Positions 50,558 to 59,285 of a stretch of 64,000 nt of DNA are shown here, piece after piece (the first letter of the stretch is position 1; each line of letters starts with the position of its first letter). Origin of the DNA: JACMLC01 sp963817025 (GTDB lineage Bacteria; Acidobacteriota; Blastocatellia; Pyrinomonadales; Pyrinomonadaceae); contig CAWFML010000005.1 of assembly GCA_963817025.1 (NCBI GenBank), positions 372,001 to 436,000 of the forward strand, read 5' to 3'. Both the position numbers and the translations under genes were made by a program. A model generated the notes under the pieces. The model saw nothing but the letters and a program-made list of their open reading frames with translations. It searched no databases and was not told where the DNA came from.

Positions 50558-51394
50558 ATGGCGGATTATTCCAAGATCAATTTTCATTATCTGAAAGAGG
50601 CGCTCAAAGAACCCGTCAACTTCTGGGGCATGGCGGGTTTCGCAGTCGCAGCCGCTTACACGCAATCAATCATCCCGCTCGGCGCAGCCCTCGCCGCAGA
50701 AGGTCTCTATCTGGCCGCCGTCCCTGCTAGCACGCTCTACAGGCGACTGGTTGATAATCGCCAGAAGGCCCGTCTGCGCGCCCTCAGAGAGCGCCAGCGA
50801 GAAGAGCTGATCAAAGCCTTTGACCCGCGCGAGCGCGAGGCCGTCGAGTATCTGCGCTGGATGAGGAATCAGATTTACTCGAACTACAAAAAATTCACCG
50901 GGTCGAAAGAGATTCCCGCGAACATACAGAGCCTGGACCAGCGTTGGGAGGATTTCGTAGACCTCCTTGATGTCTATCGCCGCCGCAAGAATCACCTGCG
51001 CTCGATTAACCGTCAGGCCGTGCAGAATCAACTGACGCAGGCCGAACGGGCAGTCGAGACCGCGGCTGACGAGCGAGCGCGCCGCGTGCAGCAGGCCAAC
51101 GTCGAAATCCTCAAACGCCGCGTCGCGGCCTTTAACGACCTTGAGCGTTCCGTTAAGCTCGTCGAAGGACAGTTGCAATCCATCGAAAACTTCTTCGGTC
51201 TCGTCAACGATCAGGTCGTGACCCTGCCGACGCCCGAACGAGTCTCCGCCCTCGACTTTGAGCAACTGAGCGATTCCATCGCCATGACCAAGCAGATGCT
51301 CGAAGAGACCTCTGACATGATGGGCACGCTCGACAGCCACAACAGAGAGATAGGCAACTACGACCTGCTCGCTAACACTTCATCAACCAAATAA
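50558..51394 (+). CDS. Membrane-associated coiled-coil protein in PspA operon
   Basis: 278 aa. One or two hydrophobic helices near the start (WGMAGFAVAAAYTQSIIPLG, AALAAEGLYLAAVPASTLYR, about residues 24-62), then a long, charged coiled-coil (about 65-260). I do not recognise the family. Its place between pspA and an 86-aa membrane protein gene suggests a role in envelope stress, perhaps as a membrane partner of PspA. The gap to pspA is 88 bases. Confidence 0.7.
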   Translation: MADYSKINFHYLKEALKEPVNFWGMAGFAVAAAYTQSIIPLGAALAAEGLYLAAVPASTLYRRLVDNRQKARLRALRERQREELIKAFDPREREAVEYLRWMRNQIYSNYKKFTGSKEIPANIQSLDQRWEDFVDLLDVYRRRKNHLRSINRQAVQNQLTQAERAVETAADERARRVQQANVEILKRRVAAFNDLERSVKLVEGQLQSIENFFGLVNDQVVTLPTPERVSALDFEQLSDSIAMTKQMLEETSDMMGTLDSHNREIGNYDLLANTSSTK

Positions 51395-51396
51395 AA

Positions 51397-51436
51397 TGTG
51401 GGCCAGAGATAGTCATTTGATTATCTCTGGCCCACA
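51397..51436. repeat. Perfect 15-bp hairpin between PspA-operon genes
   Basis: TGTGGGCCAGAGATA (51397-51411) and its exact complement (51422-51436) with a 10-base loop. No T-run follows, so full termination is unlikely; it may stabilise the mRNA or reduce read-through. Confidence 0.7.
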
Positions 51437-51487
51437 ACCTTATGCTTCAGTTCCAATAGAAGTTAAATCCGATTCGCGTCTACGCCA

Positions 51488-51748
51488 ATGAGCAATCTCA
51501 AAACCATCTTTTACGCCGTCATGATTTTTCTCGCAGCCATCGGCGCATTCATGGTGTTCGGCCTTGTCGTCGCGGCGATTCAGTATCTCTTCATTATCGG
51601 GGTCTTGATTCTCGGCGGCATGCTCGCCTATAAACTACTGAAGAAACCGAATGATGACCCGCAACTGGAAGCCAAACGGGCAAACAGGGAATTAAAAGAG
51701 ATGGCGCGCAAACTGGAAGAAATCAAGCGGAAGCAGTTTTCGAAATAA
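51488..51748 (+). CDS. Small membrane protein in PspA operon
   Basis: 86 aa. A long hydrophobic N-terminal half (IFYAVMIFLAAIGAFMVFGL, AAIQYLFIIGVLILGGMLAY) forms two helices. A highly charged helix follows (LEAKRANRELKEMARKLEEI), ending KRKQFSK. The charged helix could join the PspA coiled-coils. No family recognised. Confidence 0.65.
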   Translation: MSNLKTIFYAVMIFLAAIGAFMVFGLVVAAIQYLFIIGVLILGGMLAYKLLKKPNDDPQLEAKRANRELKEMARKLEEIKRKQFSK

Positions 51749-51791
51749 ACTCATTCGTCAGAACATAACTGTTTCATCTCACCGGCAATTA

Positions 51792-51843
51792 TAAAAAAGC
51801 GCGCCATGAAAGTTAAAATACTTTCATGGCGCGCCGTTCTTTT
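51792..51843. terminator. Bidirectional terminator
   Basis: AAAAAA, then GCGCGCCATGAAAGT (51799-51813) and its exact complement (51820-51834), then TTCTTTT. A-run on one side and T-run on the other suit termination of both convergent genes. Confidence 0.8.
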
Positions 51844-51875
51844 CCCGACGGCTTGAAAAGAGACTCGTCAATGCT

Positions 51876-52802
51876 TCAGGTGCTTGAAGCTTGTTTGAGA
51901 ATGCTTTCGAGGTCGGCTTCATCCAGCCTGTAAGTCTCATTGCAGAAATGACAATTCATCTGCGCGCCCTTGTCTTCGCGCAGCATTGATTCCAATTCGG
52001 CTCTATCAATCGAAGAGATCAAGGAGATGGCGCGCTCGTGCGAGCAGGAACATGCAAACGCGATGGGCTTCTCTTCAAGTATTTGAAACTCAACTTCACC
52101 GAGCGCGGTGCGTAATAAATCTACAGGCCGTGCGCCCTCTCGAATCATCGCCGTGGTCTGCGGCGCATGCCCGATAGCAGTTTCAATCGCCGCAATGGTT
52201 CTTTCATCCGCGCCGGGCATGATCTGTATCATCGAACCGCCCGCCGCCGCAACGAATGGTTTCTCATCATGCGCCCTGACAAGGACGCCGAGCATCACGG
52301 CGGAAGGAATCTGCTCGGACTTCGTCAAATAGTAAGCGAAGTCTTCCGCGATTTCGCCGGAGACGAGCGGCACAGAGCCTCTATAAGGCTCGCGATAGAG
52401 ACCTATGTCATAACCCGATTCGCGCGTCACATAAAACATTCCCTGTCCCACGACAGACCTCACATCGAGCTTGCCTGTTTCATTGAGCGGGACATCCGCC
52501 TCCGGGTGTCGCACATAGCCTCGCACTTCGCCGCGCGCGTTGGCTTCAGCCGTGATGCCGCCGATTGGGCCGTCACCGATAATCTGCACTGTCAGACGAT
52601 CAAGCTCTTTGAGGCTTGAGCCAAGCAGCAGCGTTCCGGTCAGCGTGCGCCCAAGCGCTGCGGCAACGGTCGGCGAAGTCTCGTGCCTGCGCGCGGCTTC
52701 AGCCACAAGCTTTGTCGTCACCGCCGCCATGCAGCGCACAGTCCCATCCGCAGCAGTGCCGTGCACCAGCGTATCAGCGTCTTCTCTCTCCTGATTTTCC
52801 AC
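51876..52802 (-). CDS. hslO: Redox-regulated chaperone Hsp33
   Basis: 308 aa from GTG 52802, preferred over GTG 52868 because AGGTGGAG lies just upstream and homologues usually start close to DTLVHGTAADG. The N-terminal domain includes RGTAADG-like HGTAADGTVRCMAAVTTKLV. The C-terminal redox switch has CSCSHERA (CxC) and CHFCNETY (CxxC), the four zinc-binding Cys that oxidise to activate the chaperone. It protects unfolding proteins during oxidative stress. A 15-base palindrome CTCTTGTCACAAGAG (52819-52833) lies in its leader. Confidence 0.93.
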   Translation of the reverse strand: MENQEREDADTLVHGTAADGTVRCMAAVTTKLVAEAARRHETSPTVAAALGRTLTGTLLLGSSLKELDRLTVQIIGDGPIGGITAEANARGEVRGYVRHPEADVPLNETGKLDVRSVVGQGMFYVTRESGYDIGLYREPYRGSVPLVSGEIAEDFAYYLTKSEQIPSAVMLGVLVRAHDEKPFVAAAGGSMIQIMPGADERTIAAIETAIGHAPQTTAMIREGARPVDLLRTALGEVEFQILEEKPIAFACSCSHERAISLISSIDRAELESMLREDKGAQMNCHFCNETYRLDEADLESILKQASST

Positions 52803-52818
52803 TTGATAGCTCCACCTT

Positions 52819-52833
52819 CTCTTGTCACAAGAG
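52819..52833. promoter_or_regulatory. Palindrome in the hslO leader, possible operator
   Basis: CTCTTGTCACAAGAG is a perfect 7+1+7 palindrome, 16 bases before the hslO start codon. It could bind a dimeric regulator or simply be chance. Confidence 0.3.
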
Positions 52834-52925
52834 GACAAAATTATTGTTTTCCGAGTGCGTTCAGACACCTATTTTGCCTCTCAGGTTGCCCTGCCGACAA
52901 GTCGCCGGGAATCCGGCCTTCAAAT

Positions 52926-52979
52926 GCCGGAAAAGAGGCTTTCGAGAGGCCGAAAAAACACCTTTTCCGGCTTTATTTT
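52926..52979 (+). terminator. Terminator-like hairpin between hslO and nrdJ
   Basis: GCCGGAAAAG (52926-52935) pairs with CTTTTCCGGC (52962-52971), with GGCTTTCGAGAGGCC inside the loop, followed by TTTATTTT. No gene on the plus strand upstream needs it, so it may stop antisense transcription out of hslO, or fold in the hslO leader on the other strand. Confidence 0.45.
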
Positions 52980-53067
52980 GGGCCGTGAGAGTGTTAAGGT
53001 AGTATCTTAAGTTACCCACTCCATTGCTATGAAAAAAAAGAAAGACACAATATATTGGGTCAGGGTA

Positions 53068-53096
53068 TTGACAGCCCCGCATGGCCTATGTATACT
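53068..53096 (+). promoter_or_regulatory. Strong sigma-70-type promoter for nrdJ
   Basis: Consensus -35 TTGACA (53068-53073), a 17-base spacer and -10 TATACT (53091-53096). The leader to the ATG at 53307 is about 200 bases; no cobalamin-riboswitch box was found in it. Confidence 0.75.
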
Positions 53097-53306
53097 GCGC
53101 TCCGCTTGTGAAGGAAGAGGATGGGCGGCAGGCGCTAACGGGCTACGGGCAGCTTGCCGTGCAGGATTTTCTCGCTTTGAAATAAGCCAACCGCAGTATC
53201 TGTAACACAATTTTCGGCAGGCGGCGCGCGACTCCCGCGTGCGTCAGGATATTTTTCAAATTGATAGGAAGCCTCGCGCCCCAGCGCGCAAGGAAAGGCA
53301 GAATAG

Positions 53307-55868
53307 ATGAGCACAGCAATCAACCCCAAAGCCGCCAATCAACATGTCATCACGACGACTCCCGAAGACAATGCGCGCCGCCAACTGCTGCCGCCCGGCC
53401 TCAACGCGCAGCGCGTTATCAGCAAGCGATACAGTATGAAGGACGCGCAGGGAGAACCGATTGAGCAGTGGGAAGATATTGTGCGCAGGGTGGTCGGTCA
53501 CGTCTCTGTAGCCGAGACGGATTCGCAGAAGCGCGATGAGTTCTATGAAGCGATGTCCGAAGTGATGCTCGCGCGTGAGTTCATTCCGAACACGCCGTGT
53601 CTTGTTAACGCCGGAAAATCCAATGGTCAGCTCGCGGCCTGTTTTGTTTTAAATGTGCCTGATTCGATCTCCGGAATCATGGAGCACGCCAAAGCCGCCG
53701 CGACGATTCATCAGACGGGCGGCGGGACGGGCATGACCTACGAGTTTCTGCGGCCTGCCGGAGCGATGGTCAACTCGACCAGAGGCGTGGCTTCCGGGCC
53801 TGTCTCTTTTATGAATATCGTCAATCAGGTGACGGATGTGGTCAAGCAGGGCGGCGTCCGGCGCGGCGCGAATATGGGAATGATGCGCGTCACGCATCCG
53901 GATGTGCTGCGCTTCATACATGCCAAGAACGACCAGCACTCTTTGACCAACTTTAATATCTCCGTCAACGTCACCGACAGCTTTCTCGAAGCAGTGGATA
54001 ACGAAGAATGGTTTCAGCTTGAATTCGACGGCAAGCCGTGGACGAGTCCGATTTATGATCCGGTGACTGATGGAGACTATGCTATTTACCGTCGGCCTGA
54101 CGGCAGCACTGTGACCTTTAGAGATAGAGCCACTTTCCCTGCCACAGACCTGTCGGACTGCACGCGTGAAGAGCCGCCGCAGTCTGGCATGGTCTATGCG
54201 CGGGACATCTGGAATCGCATCATCGCCAGCGCGCACAAGTATGCAGAACCGGGCATAGCTTTTATAGATGAAGTCAATCGTCACAATCACATGATGGCTT
54301 CGATGGGGCCGATCTATTCTTGTAACCCTTGCGGCGAACAGTTCCTGCATTTCTCAAACTCCTGCAACCTCGGCTCGATTGATCTGGCGAAGTTTTACGT
54401 CAAGTCTGGCGACGGCACAGACCCGAACAAATGCATCGAGTGGGATCGCCTGCGCGAAGTGACGCACCTGTGCACACGCTTTCTGGATAATGTGGTGGAC
54501 ACCTGCACGTGGCCGCTGCCGGAAATCGAGGAAGTGGTCAAGCGCACGCGCCCTGTGGGCCTCGGCATCATGGGTTTCGCAGACCTTTGCCTGAATCTCA
54601 AGGTGACATACGGCTCCGGCGAGTCAATTGATTTGATGGACAAGGTGATGGGCTTTGTCCGGCGCGAGGCGTGGGTCGAGAGCCTCAGGCTCGGAGCAGA
54701 GAAGGGCGTCTTCCCGGAGCTTGAAGCCAACAGGGAAGCCTATGCAAGCTTTCTCTATAACGAGATCGGCATCTCGCGCGATGTGGAGCTGACGCCGCGC
54801 AACTACGAAGTGACGACGATTGCTCCGACCGGCACGATCAGCCTCGTGGCGGAAACTGCTTCCGGCGTTGAACCGAATTTCTCTTGGGCCTATGTCAGGA
54901 CGGACACTCTGGGAACGCGCACCTACGTGCACACGCTGGCCGCACGCGCGCTTGGCATGGAAGTGGACCAGACGGATCAGGACTCTATCAATCGCGCCGC
55001 AGCCTACGTGGTCGAGCATGAAGACGAGCTGCCGCATTATTTCATCTCGGCGATGAACATCAGCGCAGAGCAGCACGTGCATGTGCTGGCCGCAGCGCAG
55101 CGCAATGTTGACAACTCCGTCTCAAAGACCTGCAACGGTGCGGTTGACGACACTGTGGAATCCGTGGACGCGCTTTATCGTCTGGGCCGTCAACTAGGCT
55201 GCAAGGCTGTCAGCTATTACCGCGACGGCTCGCGCGAAGGACAAGTCCTGACTTCGATGAAGCAGGAGGAGAAAGGCGAAGCGGCCTGTAACCCTGAGAC
55301 GGCTGATGTCGTGCTGGTGGACGAGCCACCTGCGAGTCCTGCTGAAGTGGCTGCTGTAGTGCATGCCAGAGAGGCTGCGTCTGCGCGCATCGAACGCCCG
55401 CGCGAGTTGCGCGGAGCCACCTGGCAGATTCCCTTTGACGGGCAGAACCTGTACGTGACGGTCAACCACGACGGCCACATGATTCAGGAAGTGTTTGCCA
55501 CCGGGCCAATCTCCGGCGGCGTGGGCCTGCTTGCTTCAAAGATGCTGCGCGGCGGCTTTGACGCCAAAGAGGTCTCGCACAGTCTCAACAAGGTGACGGG
55601 CACGCACTCCGTCTGGTTCAACCAGCGCATGCTGTCTTCGCCCGAACAGGCTGTTGCCGAATGCATCCTGCTGACCAATCGCAGGCTGCAAGGCCAGCCG
55701 GATTCGGCACGCGCCGCAGGCGGCAAGTCATACTCGACAGAGACACAATCATCCACCGGCAGCGTCATGTCGAGCATGATTAGCTCATGCCCCGAATGCC
55801 ACGGCCAACTGGAGCACGCGAGCGGCTGCGATGTGTGTAGAGACTGCGGTTATTCAAAGTGCAAATAA
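53307..55868 (+). CDS. nrdJ: Class II (B12-dependent) ribonucleotide reductase
   Basis: 853 aa. It makes deoxyribonucleotides using adenosylcobalamin, without oxygen. Visible motifs: the first active-site region NTPCLVNAGKSNGQLAACFV, QTGGGTGMTYEFLRPAG, VKQGGVRRGANMGMM, NPCGEQ with the catalytic Cys and Glu, CNLGSIDL, and APTGTISLVAETASG. The C-terminus ends in a Cys-rich tail (CPEC...CDVCRDCGYSKC) that fits the thioredoxin-contact zinc ribbon of NrdJ. The N-terminus lacks an ATP cone. No class I or III reductase lies nearby. Confidence 0.95.
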   Translation: MSTAINPKAANQHVITTTPEDNARRQLLPPGLNAQRVISKRYSMKDAQGEPIEQWEDIVRRVVGHVSVAETDSQKRDEFYEAMSEVMLAREFIPNTPCLVNAGKSNGQLAACFVLNVPDSISGIMEHAKAAATIHQTGGGTGMTYEFLRPAGAMVNSTRGVASGPVSFMNIVNQVTDVVKQGGVRRGANMGMMRVTHPDVLRFIHAKNDQHSLTNFNISVNVTDSFLEAVDNEEWFQLEFDGKPWTSPIYDPVTDGDYAIYRRPDGSTVTFRDRATFPATDLSDCTREEPPQSGMVYARDIWNRIIASAHKYAEPGIAFIDEVNRHNHMMASMGPIYSCNPCGEQFLHFSNSCNLGSIDLAKFYVKSGDGTDPNKCIEWDRLREVTHLCTRFLDNVVDTCTWPLPEIEEVVKRTRPVGLGIMGFADLCLNLKVTYGSGESIDLMDKVMGFVRREAWVESLRLGAEKGVFPELEANREAYASFLYNEIGISRDVELTPRNYEVTTIAPTGTISLVAETASGVEPNFSWAYVRTDTLGTRTYVHTLAARALGMEVDQTDQDSINRAAAYVVEHEDELPHYFISAMNISAEQHVHVLAAAQRNVDNSVSKTCNGAVDDTVESVDALYRLGRQLGCKAVSYYRDGSREGQVLTSMKQEEKGEAACNPETADVVLVDEPPASPAEVAAVVHAREAASARIERPRELRGATWQIPFDGQNLYVTVNHDGHMIQEVFATGPISGGVGLLASKMLRGGFDAKEVSHSLNKVTGTHSVWFNQRMLSSPEQAVAECILLTNRRLQGQPDSARAAGGKSYSTETQSSTGSVMSSMISSCPECHGQLEHASGCDVCRDCGYSKCK

Positions 55869-55885
55869 GCAAGTGAGAAAATCGG

Positions 55886-55964
55886 GCCACGGGCAGACGC
55901 AGGAAGACGCGGATTCAGAATTGATTGTATTTTGAATCCGCGTCTTCCTGCGTCTGCCCGTGGC
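55886..55964. repeat. Hairpin repeat, single type H, perfect 32-bp arms
   Basis: Arms 55886-55917 (begins GCCACGGGCAGACGCAGGAA) and 55933-55964 are exact complements over 32 bp, with a 15-base loop. It follows the nrdJ stop by 17 bases and faces a convergent gene. Same design as families A-D, but with different arms. Confidence 0.93.
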
Positions 55965-56000
55965 GCATCTGGTTCCGCTTTTCGTTTCTCAGATGCTTTA

Positions 56001-56447
56001 TCAATCTTCGTCAAACTTCGGTTTGCGGCTGCTGGTCTTTCTGTATGTGCCGTCGGCTGTCACGTTGTGGCCGAAGCCGCAGTTGCTCTCCTGTGTGACA
56101 ATCATCTTGCCGCGCGTAAACTTCATGGTAATCCGGCACTCGTCTTCCGCGCCTTCGGGTTTGAAAGTGGCCGTGTCGCCATCTATGAAAGCGATGCCGT
56201 GGCCCTCGCCCGTGTTTGCCGTCGGCCCTGCGGCAGAGGTGTATTCATACGCGCCGTCAAACTCGACCTTCAACTTCTGATTGCCCAACGCCCAGACTTT
56301 GAATCTGCCATACTTTGAATCCCATGTGCCGTTGACCTGCGCCGCCGTGACGACGGTTTGAGCGGCAGAAGCTTTAAATGTCTGCAAAGCTGCGGCCAGC
56401 GATAATGCCATGCTGCAAACCAGAAGCGCATAGATAAATTTTCTCAC
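56001..56447 (-). CDS. Exported beta-rich protein of unknown function
   Basis: 148 aa starting at GTG 56447, with AGGAGG directly upstream. The signal peptide MRKFIYALLVCSMALSLAAA precedes a mature domain of repeated beta strands (NGTWDSKYGRFKVWALGNQK, RITMKFTRGKMIVTQESNCG). Two Cys in the mature part could pair. Probably periplasmic; I do not recognise the family. Confidence 0.65.
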   Translation of the reverse strand: MRKFIYALLVCSMALSLAAALQTFKASAAQTVVTAAQVNGTWDSKYGRFKVWALGNQKLKVEFDGAYEYTSAAGPTANTGEGHGIAFIDGDTATFKPEGAEDECRITMKFTRGKMIVTQESNCGFGHNVTADGTYRKTSSRKPKFDED

Positions 56448-56527
56448 GGTTTCCTCCTAATGTGGTTTTAGGACTAATTTCATCCACGTGCGCGTGGCTT
56501 TGCGTATAGAGATGTTGAGTGGGCCAG

Positions 56528-56968
56528 TCATGATTGGTGATTGACGATTTCCCAGTCTTCAATCTCTCCTTCGATAATCCTGAACATCGGATGCGGCTCA
56601 GGCTCTGCGATTGTTTGAAGCCTTTGATACTTTCCCGCGTCTCTTGTTTTGAGCTTCTCTTTCAAGTGATGCCATTCATACACGAGCTGCCCGCGCGTGC
56701 AGAGGATTTCCGCGCTGTGGTCTGGCGCAGCTATCTTGTCCGCGTTGAATTTATACCCGCGCGCGGTTGCTTCTTCTGAAACGAAGTGCAGGTACTTTGC
56801 GATTGCGCCGACAGGATTCTCAAGAGCTTTGAATCGCTTCAACTGCGGGTGATTCCTGTATCCCTTCGTTCCTCCGTGCAAGACTTTCTGGGCCAGCAGG
56901 GATTCTCGCCAGACGGCCAACAGCCCCTTTGTATCAAGATAGCGCGGATGCACAGTCCAGATTCGCAT
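56528..56968 (-). CDS. Pyrimidine-dimer DNA glycosylase / endonuclease V-like protein
   Basis: 146 aa. The N-terminal sequence MRIWTVHPRYLDTKGLLAVW and RESLLAQKVLHGGTKGYRNH match the family of T4 endonuclease V-like pyrimidine dimer glycosylases, including the conserved Arg/Trp and Leu-Ala-x-Lys-Val-Leu pattern. It would cut the glycosyl bond at UV-induced thymine dimers. Only three bases separate it from the DinB gene upstream, so they are cotranscribed. Confidence 0.8.
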   Translation of the reverse strand: MRIWTVHPRYLDTKGLLAVWRESLLAQKVLHGGTKGYRNHPQLKRFKALENPVGAIAKYLHFVSEEATARGYKFNADKIAAPDHSAEILCTRGQLVYEWHHLKEKLKTRDAGKYQRLQTIAEPEPHPMFRIIEGEIEDWEIVNHQS

Positions 56969-56971
56969 CGA

Positions 56972-57484
56972 CTATGACATCCCGCTTTCATCAGCCGAAG
57001 GGCCGTAGATCGAAGGCACAGGCACGTCGTTGAGCCGCAGGTAGACGCCGAGCTGTGCGCGGTGATGTATGTTGTGATTCATGACAAAGCTTCTGAGGAC
57101 GGCCATGCGCGGCAGCTTGAAAATCTCTTTGCCGCCTGAAAGCAGCGACCATGACTTGAGGAATTGCTCGTCGCTCGCGCTTTCGATTGCAGCCCGCGCG
57201 GCGGCCAGATTTTTGTCGAACGTCTCAAGCAGCTCTGCTAGTGTGGTCGCCTGCGGCGTGCGCGGCGGCGGAGCGTCGGGCGGGTTCATATCAAAGGAAT
57301 CTTCGTTGAGCGAGAGGCCAGCCCAACTCGGAAGATTTGCCAGATGCGACCCCAGCCCGCCCATCGTCGTGGATTTTTCGTGCGGCTTCCAATCGAATTT
57401 GTCTTCGGGAATTCTCTCCAAAGTCTTACGTGTGTTCGCCATCTCGTGGTCAAACTCCGGCAGTATCGTGTCGCTCAATCTCAT
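56972..57484 (-). CDS. DinB-family protein
   Basis: 170 aa, four-helix bundle. Metal-binding histidines fit His in LGSHLANLPSWAG, and NHNIHHRAQLGVYLRLNDVP with the paired His near the C-terminus. The start MRLSDTILPEFDHEMANTRK is typical of DinB/DUF664-type proteins. Substrate unknown. It lies between a GNAT gene and a DNA-repair glycosylase gene on the same strand, with very short gaps. Confidence 0.8.
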   Translation of the reverse strand: MRLSDTILPEFDHEMANTRKTLERIPEDKFDWKPHEKSTTMGGLGSHLANLPSWAGLSLNEDSFDMNPPDAPPPRTPQATTLAELLETFDKNLAAARAAIESASDEQFLKSWSLLSGGKEIFKLPRMAVLRSFVMNHNIHHRAQLGVYLRLNDVPVPSIYGPSADESGMS

Positions 57485-57496
57485 GTGTTTCTCCTT

Positions 57497-58072
57497 TTAT
57501 GATGAAAGCAATCTCGGGAGCCATTCCTCTCTCAGGATGGCATACAAATATTCGTCGCCCCATTTTCCCTTGAACCAGATGTTCTGAATAAAGTGGCCCT
57601 CACGCCGCATGCCCAGACCGTCTAGTAGCCGCGCCGAGCCTGTGTTCTCGCAATCGGTGATAGCAATAACTCTGTGCAGCCCAAGCTCGGTGAAAGCGTA
57701 ATCGAGCACGCGCGCCGCTGCCTCTCTGCCAAAGCCCTGACGATGATACTCGCGCGCGAGTGTAAAGCCTATCTCGGCCTGTAGATGATCTTTCTCCTGC
57801 ACAGTGATAACGACATGCCCGACCAGCGCGCCGGTCTCTTTCATCTCCAGCGCGAAAAGAAACGCGCGGCCCGGCAGTCCCGGCTCAAGCGCCTTTTGTT
57901 CTTCGATGACCGCTCTGGCCTGCTCCTCCGTGTATGTCTCCCATGTCTGATATTTGGCGACCAGAGGATCATTCAGATAGGCGAGATAGGCTGTCAGGTC
58001 TTCATCCTTAAATTGTCTGAGGACGAGTCTCCCGGTTTCAAAAGAAGTGAATGACTGCATGTTATCGGGCAT
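57497..58072 (-). CDS. GNAT-family N-acetyltransferase (RimJ/RimL type)
   Basis: 191 aa from ATG 58072; a TTG three codons upstream is the longer alternative. It opens TGRLVLRQFKDEDLTAYLAY, a hallmark of the RimJ/RimL branch. The acetyl-CoA loop HRQGFGREAAARVLDYAF fits the Gln/Arg-x-x-Gly-x-Gly/Ala motif. The C-terminal part NTGSARLLDGLGMRREGHF is standard. It moves an acetyl group to an amine (ribosomal protein N-terminus or small molecule). First of three closely spaced genes. Confidence 0.88.
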   Translation of the reverse strand: MPDNMQSFTSFETGRLVLRQFKDEDLTAYLAYLNDPLVAKYQTWETYTEEQARAVIEEQKALEPGLPGRAFLFALEMKETGALVGHVVITVQEKDHLQAEIGFTLAREYHRQGFGREAAARVLDYAFTELGLHRVIAITDCENTGSARLLDGLGMRREGHFIQNIWFKGKWGDEYLYAILREEWLPRLLSS

Positions 58073-58090
58073 GTTTCTCAAGCTCTATTA

Positions 58091-58525
58091 TTAGCGATAA
58101 ATAAACATCTGTAGGACAGGCCCGAAGATGAACCCGACGGGGATGGCTGCCAGCCACAGGATTAAGGCCACGTTCCTTGAGCGTTTGGCCTGCCCGTAAT
58201 CCGCATCTCTCGTTTGTATCCCGCTAAACTTTATCTGCCAGCGAATGAGCAGGATCAGCACTACAAAAAAGGTGATGAGAAATCCCCATCCCACAATCGG
58301 CACGAAGGGGATAAAGCTCAGTCCCAGAAAAGTCCACATCCCGACGGCGGCAATCCTCAAATAGCTGGCATCGCTGCACGCCTGATTGACGCGGCCCTGC
58401 ACCTCAGCCGCATATGCGGCGGCGCGTTTATCAATCGGCGCGGAACAGTAGCGACACTGCGCCGTGCTGTCGTTGATAATCTCGTTGCAATTCGGACAGG
58501 GAAAAGTCTGATAGGAATCCAGCAT
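58091..58525 (-). CDS. Zinc-ribbon membrane protein
   Basis: 144 aa from ATG 58525, chosen for GGAGA nine bases upstream. A zinc ribbon CPNC...CRYC (residues about 10-27) precedes a helical segment and three or so membrane helices (IAAVGMWTFLGLSFIPFVPI, VGWGFLITFFVVLILLIRW, VALILWLAAIPVGFIFGPVL). No recognised function; ribbons of this kind often mark membrane scaffolds. Confidence 0.65.
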   Translation of the reverse strand: MLDSYQTFPCPNCNEIINDSTAQCRYCSAPIDKRAAAYAAEVQGRVNQACSDASYLRIAAVGMWTFLGLSFIPFVPIVGWGFLITFFVVLILLIRWQIKFSGIQTRDADYGQAKRSRNVALILWLAAIPVGFIFGPVLQMFIYR

Positions 58526-58801
58526 CGAATGAGTTCTCCTGTCATACAAAAGTGAGTTAAGAACTTAAGATAGAGAATGCTTCAACCCGTTGCGCCTTAT
58601 CAAGTCTTCATCAATCCTGTAAACAAGCATCGGCCAGACCTCGCGGAACAAGTATTGAATATTCTTATCCGGACTACAATCGCAATGGACCAATTCACAT
58701 GTTAAAAATAAAACTCTTGCACCCTCTGCTACGACATTATAGTATGCACCCGCCTGTGTGCGAATAAGCGAAATCAAATCAAAACTTCAAGGGGTTCATA
58801 G

Positions 58802-59269
58802 ATGCTTGTCGAGTGTGTTGCGCGTCCGGAATTAAAAGCGCCGGTGTTGTCATTAATCTCGCGTGTCTCGCGCGAACATGCGGCGGGCGAATTTGCGATA
58901 CCGCTGGTCACGCTGTTTGAAGCCTTCGGGTTGCCGCTCGCAGAATCGGAGCTGCGCAAGCTGCGCGCACGCGGCGAGGTCAGGTTCACGCCCCGTCAAG
59001 AGCCGCGCGGCCATTTCTTAAATCGCGGCAACGAGCAGGAGATTGAAACGGATGGAGGTCTCACGCTGGTCGTCCCGGAGACCTTGGCGGGCGACTACAG
59101 CACAACAGCGACTTCTCTGACGCTGAAGTTTGGCGAAGGCACGGCGCTGCGCGGCTGCAAGCGAATTTTTGTGCGTATCTGTCAGGACATCATTAAGATT
59201 GATGCGGACGAGCACAAGCTCTATATAGATTTGCCCGGCGAGAAATACGATCTCTGCTTCGTCTTCTGA
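58802..59269 (+). CDS. Protein of unknown function, pair member 1
   Basis: 155 aa with AAGGGG eight bases before the ATG. No signal peptide. Middle region GEVRFTPRQEPRGHFLNRGN and a C-terminal beta-rich part ending DLPGEKYDLCFVF. Reads like a globular cytoplasmic protein. The next gene starts 16 bases downstream and appears coupled. I do not recognise either. Confidence 0.65.
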   Translation: MLVECVARPELKAPVLSLISRVSREHAAGEFAIPLVTLFEAFGLPLAESELRKLRARGEVRFTPRQEPRGHFLNRGNEQEIETDGGLTLVVPETLAGDYSTTATSLTLKFGEGTALRGCKRIFVRICQDIIKIDADEHKLYIDLPGEKYDLCFVF

Positions 59270-59285
59270 TTGAATATGCGAGTTG

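Noticed and set aside
58565..58777. Minus-strand frame of 70 aa between 58.5 and 58.8 kb
   Set aside because: It would need a TTG start with no ribosome site, and it looks like no known protein; chance cannot be excluded.
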